This document shows, piece after piece, positions 58,582-64,000 of a stretch of 64,000 bases of DNA (within the stretch, counting starts at the first letter, position 1; each line of letters begins with the position of its first letter). The translations under genes and the position numbers were made by a program. Source of the DNA: Bacteroidaceae bacterium (GTDB lineage: Bacteria; Bacteroidota; Bacteroidia; Bacteroidales; Bacteroidaceae); NCBI GenBank assembly GCA_900771425.1, contig CAAGNV010000051.1, positions 20,345 to 84,344 on the forward strand, read 5' to 3'. A model generated the notes under the pieces. It worked only from the letters and a program-made list of their open reading frames with translations. It was not told the origin of the DNA and made no database searches.

Positions 58582-60840
58582 TTACCTGATAAGAACTTTT
58601 CTGAAGTTACCGTCTTGCGTCCTGATGATATGTATGCCTTTGCTCCTGTCTGAAGTGCGGCGACCCATGAGGTCGTAATGTACAGTCTCCGACGCGTTTA
58701 TAGATGGCACAGCGATTGAAACCGGGGTGTCAGGAGCGGAGACTTCTATGCTCACATCGGGAATTGCACCGAAGTAGGTCTTGTGAGCGATTGCTGTGAA
58801 GTTAGGGCTTCGTCCTGCAACCTTGTCAATGAAACGGTGATTGCCGATAGGATCACCGAATCCCGTAACCTGAATCACACCATCGTCCAGTATGAATGGT
58901 GTCCCTGGTTCCCATGTATCAGGGATGGTTGTCTTTACACACTGAGCCTTTGGAGTTCCGCCGAAGGCATACTGATTAGATCCGAGTATAAGTTCCGTTC
59001 CTGTAGGTACACCATTGTAGGTGATGTAGGCACTCATATTGTATATGCCCGACATCTTGTTGGCTGGGTGAAAAAGTCCGTCATACTGTATCGCTATTTC
59101 GTCGCCAGGATAGAACTTCCCGTCATCGTGGGTAAGGTTGCTGATGGTGCGTGTGCACTCCTTTGCCGTAAGTACTTGATAGGCGATGCCTCCGTCGTTG
59201 CCAGTGATTCGTACTATCTGACGACCGTGTTTCAGTATCAGCGTATATGAACCGTCAGTATTGGCTTCTACTGGGGTGAATCCACTGTATGAAGCCGTGA
59301 TGTCAGTAAGTTGAGGATAGGCAATCGCCACGGATGCAGCGTCAACGGGAGCAAATGTGTAGTGATAACCATCCTCGCCATTAAGATAATAGAAGCAGTC
59401 GTGTTCAGCATCCACATACTTACCGGCATTCTTCATGGTTTCGGCGTTGTATTCCTCGTTGATTGTCATGTTTGGCTGAACCGCCGTTTCGTTGTCATCG
59501 ACAGTCACTACGAACACGCCGGTATTCTCTCCCCAGCAGGCACTCCAGTCGGCACCGAAGCAGAAGTCGCTTTCTTTCATTGTGTATGGCTTTTTATCAT
59601 TGCCGCTTCCGCTGCGTGCCCATTGCGTGAGGTGCATGGCATCGTAACTGACGAGAACTATTGCCGCGCCAGCCTTGTTGGCATGTAGTGTAGCCCAAGG
59701 ACTGATGGAGGTGTCGGCATTGTCAATGCTGATTATGTCACTTCCAGGATTGCCGTCCATATCGAGCACGGTGTAGTGGTAATCAGGTTCTATGAAGTAG
59801 TTGGCTGTCTGCGAATTGGTAAGCTGCCAGTCACGCTGTGCCAGCAAGTCTTTTGTCTGTCCTGATTTCATACGCAGATGACCACGCTCGTTGATGTTGA
59901 GCAGGATGTTTGCCACGTTCGACTTGTTGTTGTCGGCTGTGCTGTGATTGAAGTATTTGTTGCTTTCACTGAGGTCGTCATCCGTGAAGACCATGTGACT
60001 GAATCCATCACAAGTTTCATCCCACATCTTGCCGTCGTATGCTGAGCCCTGATAAAACACGAATGTGCCGGCTTTGGTGCGTTTGCCATCTTTCCACAGG
60101 CGGTAGCTGTATGTGCCACCTTCTGCCAGTCGGAATGTCTCTTTGCCTGATACGGAATCGGTTGGTGTGATGGAGACGAACGGCACATAGTGAATGGAAC
60201 CTGAACCGAGTGTACCTCCGAGTTTGCGGAATACCATGCAGTGGGCATCGGCAGGGAAATCAACAGTGAATATGCCGCTCATAGGGATGGCCGAGGAACT
60301 GCTGGTGTTGCCAGTCACAGTGGCACTTGCGTATGCATCGACATAACCTTCAGCCTGGTGTGCGGCTGAAGGACGGAGTGTGCAGTTGAAACTTCCTCCG
60401 TTGAGGATAAGGCAAGCCTTCGTGCCAGCTGCCGTGCCGTCGCCTAATGTAACAGGGATGGTCTTTCCTTCGCGTGTACGGCAACTGAGTTGTTCGATGG
60501 TGTAGTCTTCGCCATACACCCACCCCGAGTTGGTAGCCTTGATTGACTGTACTGTCCAGATGATGAACGACTGTTCGACTTCATTGGTGACGGTCAGCTC
60601 AATTGTACCTTGAAGAGTAGCACCATCCTTGTTGACACCTGTCAGTGTGTAGGTTGCAGGCTGAAGGTCGAGCTGATATGTGAACGACTGGTCGGGTGCA
60701 TCCACATTGATAGTGTCGTTTGTTGACTTCTCAACCAGAATCATGGAGGTTGAGACTGAGTTCATCTTAATGGAGACATTTACGGCATGGCCGCACAATG
60801 TCATCATCAAGACGCTGCACATAAGAATCTGTCTTTTCAT
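58582..60840 (-). CDS. Large secreted protein with C-terminal sorting-like tail
   Basis: A 752-residue exported protein (signal MKRQILMCSVLMMTLCGHA). It begins with a beta-sandwich-like part (NVSIKMNSVSTSMILVEKSTND) and has many beta-rich segments, including GVFVVTVDDNETAVQPN, FYPGDEIAIQYDGLFHPANKMSG and IPDVSIEVSAPDTPVSI. The end VHYDLMGRRTSDRSKGIHI...RKVLIR resembles a type IX-type tail. No enzyme motif is seen. It follows the BtuG-like gene by 36 nt, so it is probably the surface partner of the TonB receptor in this locus. I do not recognise a named family. Confidence 0.75.
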   Translation of the reverse strand: MKRQILMCSVLMMTLCGHAVNVSIKMNSVSTSMILVEKSTNDTINVDAPDQSFTYQLDLQPATYTLTGVNKDGATLQGTIELTVTNEVEQSFIIWTVQSIKATNSGWVYGEDYTIEQLSCRTREGKTIPVTLGDGTAAGTKACLILNGGSFNCTLRPSAAHQAEGYVDAYASATVTGNTSSSSAIPMSGIFTVDFPADAHCMVFRKLGGTLGSGSIHYVPFVSITPTDSVSGKETFRLAEGGTYSYRLWKDGKRTKAGTFVFYQGSAYDGKMWDETCDGFSHMVFTDDDLSESNKYFNHSTADNNKSNVANILLNINERGHLRMKSGQTKDLLAQRDWQLTNSQTANYFIEPDYHYTVLDMDGNPGSDIISIDNADTSISPWATLHANKAGAAIVLVSYDAMHLTQWARSGSGNDKKPYTMKESDFCFGADWSACWGENTGVFVVTVDDNETAVQPNMTINEEYNAETMKNAGKYVDAEHDCFYYLNGEDGYHYTFAPVDAASVAIAYPQLTDITASYSGFTPVEANTDGSYTLILKHGRQIVRITGNDGGIAYQVLTAKECTRTISNLTHDDGKFYPGDEIAIQYDGLFHPANKMSGIYNMSAYITYNGVPTGTELILGSNQYAFGGTPKAQCVKTTIPDTWEPGTPFILDDGVIQVTGFGDPIGNHRFIDKVAGRSPNFTAIAHKTYFGAIPDVSIEVSAPDTPVSIAVPSINASETVHYDLMGRRTSDRSKGIHIIRTQDGNFRKVLIR

Positions 60841-60876
60841 AAATGATGAATGATTAATTACTGAATGTATAAGTGA

Positions 60877-62139
60877 TTATTTACGTAAATATTTTTTACC
60901 TCTAGAAATAATGACGCCCTTGCCGTCTTGTCCTACGGCAATACCCTGAAGGTTGAATGAACGGGCGTTACGGATGGCAGGGCACGCGATGCCATCCACT
61001 GCTGCCGGCACCCAATTGCCCAAGGCAAGGAAATGGGCAGGATTGATGTATATCTTGTAATTGCCGATGTATTCACCCGTCGGAGTCCACTGGTGCAGCC
61101 GTCCAGGAGAATTGAAGTCGCCGTTGGCATCGGTAGCATAGATGTAACCACTGTACGGATTGACATAGATGCCGTAAGGGGAGGACAGCCTGGTGCGGAT
61201 GTCGCCAGCCACAGTTCCTGGAAGTGAATAGCTGATGCCTTCTGCTCCATCGGACGCAAACAGCAGTCGTGGGTCGATGGTCATAGTGTTGAACTGGTAT
61301 TCGTATGTGTAGTAGCTGAATGACGAACCGATGGCGAAAAACCTGCCTTCGCGGTCAGTACAGTTGTATGTGGCTGGTTTGTTGATGACGAAGAAGCAAT
61401 TGTCGGAAGTAAGTGCTTTCTCACAGTCAAATATGATGGACTTGGCAGGAATGTCGTAGTAGTCGCCTGGTGAATTGATACACAGGTACTGCCCCGACTG
61501 CGACATCTTTCCGTAAAGGTTGATGACTCCAGTGTCGATTGTCCTGACTTCCTTCATGGTCGAAGCATCCACGACACTTACCGTGGTTTCGTAGTCATGA
61601 TCTTCTTGAAACGCATAGCCGCCGGTATTTGCGATGAACAGGAAACCGCCATAATAAGCGATGCCCTCAGGTTCCCATCCAACTTCGCAGCATTGCTCTA
61701 CCTTGAATGTCTCAAGATTGATTTTGGCCACAAATCCCTTCTCGCAAGTCCAAAAACCATTGACGGTCAGACATTCATGAGCATACGATGTGATGTAGAG
61801 ATACTTTCCGTCAGTGGCAAGCTTGCGGTTGTTCGGAACATCTTCCGTTGCAGCAACAGCCATGCCATCGGTGGTGATGTACTGGATGATGTTCGACCAG
61901 TTTATGGCAATGGCGATGAGGTTAGGTCCAACCTGTATTATGTCGTTGGGGGTGTCACCGATGCCGTAGCCGTTTTTCTCTTCAAACCACTTGTTCGATA
62001 CAACCACTCCATCTTCGAAATAGCTGATACGCGCATTGTTTGATTGCCAGTTACCTTCGTTGAGGATAATAAGGCGTTCCTGCCCTTTGCACAACAGTGT
62101 GCAAAGGCATAGAATTAATCCTGTGGTAAAATGTTTCAT
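60877..62139 (-). CDS. BtuG-like beta-propeller protein (DUF5074/YncE type)
   Basis: A 420-residue secreted protein. RLIILNEGNWQSNNARISYF is the opening block of the DUF5074/BtuG propellers, followed by regular blades with KLATDGKYLYITSY, YYGGFLFIANTGG, QSGQYLCINSPGD and IYVNPYSGYIYATDANGDFNSPGRLHQW. BtuG in Bacteroides is a surface B12-binding lipoprotein that caps a BtuB receptor; the adjacent TonB receptor suggests a similar role. Odd: the N-terminus CTLLCKGQ is a poor lipobox, while the C-terminus (FNLQGIAV...GKGVIISRGKKYLRK) is a sorting-like tail. This version may therefore reach the surface by another route. The B12 link is inference. Confidence 0.8.
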   Translation of the reverse strand: MKHFTTGLILCLCTLLCKGQERLIILNEGNWQSNNARISYFEDGVVVSNKWFEEKNGYGIGDTPNDIIQVGPNLIAIAINWSNIIQYITTDGMAVAATEDVPNNRKLATDGKYLYITSYAHECLTVNGFWTCEKGFVAKINLETFKVEQCCEVGWEPEGIAYYGGFLFIANTGGYAFQEDHDYETTVSVVDASTMKEVRTIDTGVINLYGKMSQSGQYLCINSPGDYYDIPAKSIIFDCEKALTSDNCFFVINKPATYNCTDREGRFFAIGSSFSYYTYEYQFNTMTIDPRLLFASDGAEGISYSLPGTVAGDIRTRLSSPYGIYVNPYSGYIYATDANGDFNSPGRLHQWTPTGEYIGNYKIYINPAHFLALGNWVPAAVDGIACPAIRNARSFNLQGIAVGQDGKGVIISRGKKYLRK

Positions 62140-62164
62140 AATAATGTATGTTAAATGAACCCAC

Positions 62165-64000
62165 TTATAATGAATAAGTAAGTGTGAATTTATAGTTGCG
62201 TCCAGGCATTGGGTATCGCTGAATCATCTCGTACTGCTCATCGAGGGCATCGAGCATTTCAAGAGTGAAACCGATATGGGCAAATGTGGCATTGAGTTTT
62301 ATGTCGATATTGTCGTATGGCTTGAGCATATCTTCCGTGTCGGCATACGACCACATACGTTTGCTGACATGCAGGTTCGAAACCGTGAGGGTGAGCCATC
62401 TCCATCCCGTTGTCAGCGTGATGCCGTAGGAAAAACGTGGGGAATAGCATATTGGCTTGTCGTAGGTGTCGGGGTCGTCGGAGTCCGTGCGGTTGCGGTC
62501 ATTCTGCAGTGTGAACGACGTGACGGCAGAAGCAAACCACCCACCATGATTCCATCGGGCAGAGAAGTTGGCATTCATGCCTTGGCAGAAAGTGTAGCCG
62601 TAGTTGAGCATAGACCATGTGTAAGTGCCTCTCATGGGCAGACATACGATTCGGTCAGTAATCCTGTTCTCATACAAGTCAACCTGAGCCGACAGGTTCC
62701 AGTCCCTCGGGTTCAGATGATATTCCACCCCCACGTTCCATTGTTTCGTGTATTCGGGTTTCAGGTTGCGGTTGCCTGCCTGAGTGTAATAAAGGTCATT
62801 GAGAGTCGGGGCACGGAAAATCTTCTTGTACCAGATACGTCCGGTAAGGTTGCCGTGGGAGTAGGCAAACGAAACTGTAGGAGTGAATCTATGCAATGGC
62901 TTGGCTGCTCCGACGTTCGTCCATGTATGATCCTTATAGTGTTGGAACAGTTCCGAAACGGCTGCGTTGAAACCCTTCCACGACAGCATCAGCGAAGCCA
63001 CCGCCTTTTGGTCAATACGCTCAACACCTTTGAAGGCCTTGAGGTCGGCATCGAGTTTTGAGTAACGGACGTCATAGCCTACGGTCAATCCCAACCACCT
63101 GCATGGGTTGTAGTTGTATGACAGGGCAGCGTAGGCATCGTTCTGCCAGTAGTGGTTGTTTACCTTAGCGGTGTTTTGGTTCTCGGGATAGTCGGTACAG
63201 TAGCGCAGATATTCGTGCGTATATTTACCAGTAGCCTTGATGCGGTGAAAACTGGAGAACGTATGGTCGTAGGATGCCTGCACAAAGAAATCACGGTCCC
63301 ATTCGCGTCCTACGTTGTCGTATTTGTCTGACAGTCGGCGCACCACACCGCCAGGGCATCCGCGCTCAGAACTGTAATAATATATATGTGAAGAAAAGTC
63401 GTTGCGGAACAATGCGCCTTCGATGCGGCAGTACCGGATGTCGGAGTTTGCCCTTACTCCTACGGTGTCCTCATACTGCGACTTGTATCTGAACGGATAG
63501 TCGCCCTTGGAGTCGAGATATTCGGCATCGACAAATCCCGACCAGCCCTTGCGACAGAACTGCGCATTCGCCTTGCCACCGTATGTGTGGAACGAAGCAA
63601 TCCTTGCCTGCATTGACAGCGAGTCGCTGACGGGCCGTCGTGTTTGCATATAGACAGTGGCTCCCGATGCATACTCCGAAGCACTCTGGCAGTTGTCCAG
63701 TTTATTGGCATTGTAGAGTGAAATGGTTTCAAGGGTCGTCAGCGAATACTTCCCGAGGTCAACAGTACCGTTTTGTGCATTAGTGATACGTACGCCGTCC
63801 AGATAGATGCCCACATGCTGGGCACCGAGCGAGCGCACGTTGACGGTCTTCAGACCGCCGAGTCCGCCATAATCTTTGATTTGTACACCTGCAAAGTACT
63901 TCAGCGCATCAGCCACCGATGTGGATGAAAGTCCCTGCAACTCCTTCCCGCTCAGCGTCTGGGCAGTTGCCAGCGCCACCTTACGAGTAGCCGTGACGAA
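62165..64000 (-). CDS. TonB-dependent receptor (BtuB-like), 5' part beyond window
   Basis: More than 611 codons, open to the right edge (in-frame reading continues VTATRK before the GTG at 63979). The plug has LQGLSSTSVADALKYFAGVQIKDYGGLGGLKTVNVRSLGAQHVGIYLDGVRI; the barrel ends RYPMPGRNYKFTLTYSL. The signal peptide and TonB box lie outside. It is 25 nt upstream of the BtuG-like gene, so a corrinoid or a similar cofactor is the likeliest ligand; a cobalamin riboswitch, if any, would be outside the window. Confidence 0.9.
   Translation of the reverse strand, partial: FVTATRKVALATAQTLSGKELQGLSSTSVADALKYFAGVQIKDYGGLGGLKTVNVRSLGAQHVGIYLDGVRITNAQNGTVDLGKYSLTTLETISLYNANKLDNCQSASEYASGATVYMQTRRPVSDSLSMQARIASFHTYGGKANAQFCRKGWSGFVDAEYLDSKGDYPFRYKSQYEDTVGVRANSDIRYCRIEGALFRNDFSSHIYYYSSERGCPGGVVRRLSDKYDNVGREWDRDFFVQASYDHTFSSFHRIKATGKYTHEYLRYCTDYPENQNTAKVNNHYWQNDAYAALSYNYNPCRWLGLTVGYDVRYSKLDADLKAFKGVERIDQKAVASLMLSWKGFNAAVSELFQHYKDHTWTNVGAAKPLHRFTPTVSFAYSHGNLTGRIWYKKIFRAPTLNDLYYTQAGNRNLKPEYTKQWNVGVEYHLNPRDWNLSAQVDLYENRITDRIVCLPMRGTYTWSMLNYGYTFCQGMNANFSARWNHGGWFASAVTSFTLQNDRNRTDSDDPDTYDKPICYSPRFSYGITLTTGWRWLTLTVSNLHVSKRMWSYADTEDMLKPYDNIDIKLNATFAHIGFTLEMLDALDEQYEMIQRYPMPGRNYKFTLTYSL

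Overview
The window looks like chromosomal DNA of a Bacteroidales bacterium, most likely a Prevotellaceae member. The evidence is internal: at least eighteen upstream regions carry the Bacteroidetes -7 box TAnnTTTG (usually followed by CA), Shine-Dalgarno sequences are rare, outer-membrane beta-barrel and TonB-type proteins are abundant, and families typical of the phylum are present (Wzi, DUF6089, DUF6242, DUF4861, a BtuG-like propeller, PL11 lyase, short CstA, OMthi/PnuT). Three secreted proteins end in a similar short Gly/Lys-rich tail that resembles type IX secretion sorting tails. I found no rRNA, tRNA, CRISPR array, prophage or insertion sequence.

Layout. 1-1.0 kb: end of a polysaccharide locus (TupA-like ATP-grasp fragment, family 2 glycosyltransferase). 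1.6-11.7 kb, minus strand: lipocalin-like lipoprotein, Wzi-type barrel, HhH/barrel protein, CPBP protease, murI, an OmpH/Skp paralogue, DUF4861 protein and RNase R. 11.9-13.8 kb, plus: cysS and a small membrane protein. 14.3-21.1 kb, minus: envelope biogenesis cluster DUF6242-DUF6089-uppS-bamA-ompH-ompH. 21.4-23.7 kb, minus: small barrel, small membrane protein, HAD phosphatase, purU. 24-24.5 kb: DUF3237 protein. 25.4-30.8 kb, minus: stand-alone AICAR transformylase, small basic protein, serS, 43-aa ORF, NfnSL/GltD-type fusion. 30.9-36.8 kb, plus: acidic-tailed protein, cstA, receiver/PEP-synthase-like fusion. 36.8-39.7 kb, minus: TPP riboswitch, TonB receptor, PnuC/PnuT transporter (thiamine uptake). 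39.8-41 kb: membrane AraC regulator. 41.5-52.5 kb, plus: tiny lipoprotein, gap, ftsY, rimO, giant PL11 lyase, ABC exporter, coiled-coil protein. 53.4-56.2 kb, plus: SH3 protein and FadL-like barrel. 56.4-58.2 kb, minus: rpsA. 58.6-64 kb, minus: TonB receptor (cut by the window end), BtuG-like propeller and a large secreted partner, resembling a corrinoid uptake locus.

The most unusual feature is a family of five intergenic elements (near 1.4, 14.1, 24.8, 42.9 and 52.9 kb). Each has a core of exactly 100 bp: 17-nt inverted arms around three direct repeats ATAAGATTTGGTTCTT, with a box TCTGATAATCAT 24-25 nt outside one arm. Three copies have one kind of flank (direct repeats ATTACAAAAGTCCTATTTT) and two another (palindromes TGCATAATTATGCA). 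In one copy the core is flipped relative to the box, and in another two internal units are exchanged, so the core appears to rearrange as a module. I know of no description of this element. Secondary points of interest are the receiver-PEP-synthase fusion, the Cys-rich linker in the NfnSL-like fusion, the acidic-tailed protein, and a PL11 lyase fused to beta-strand repeats.
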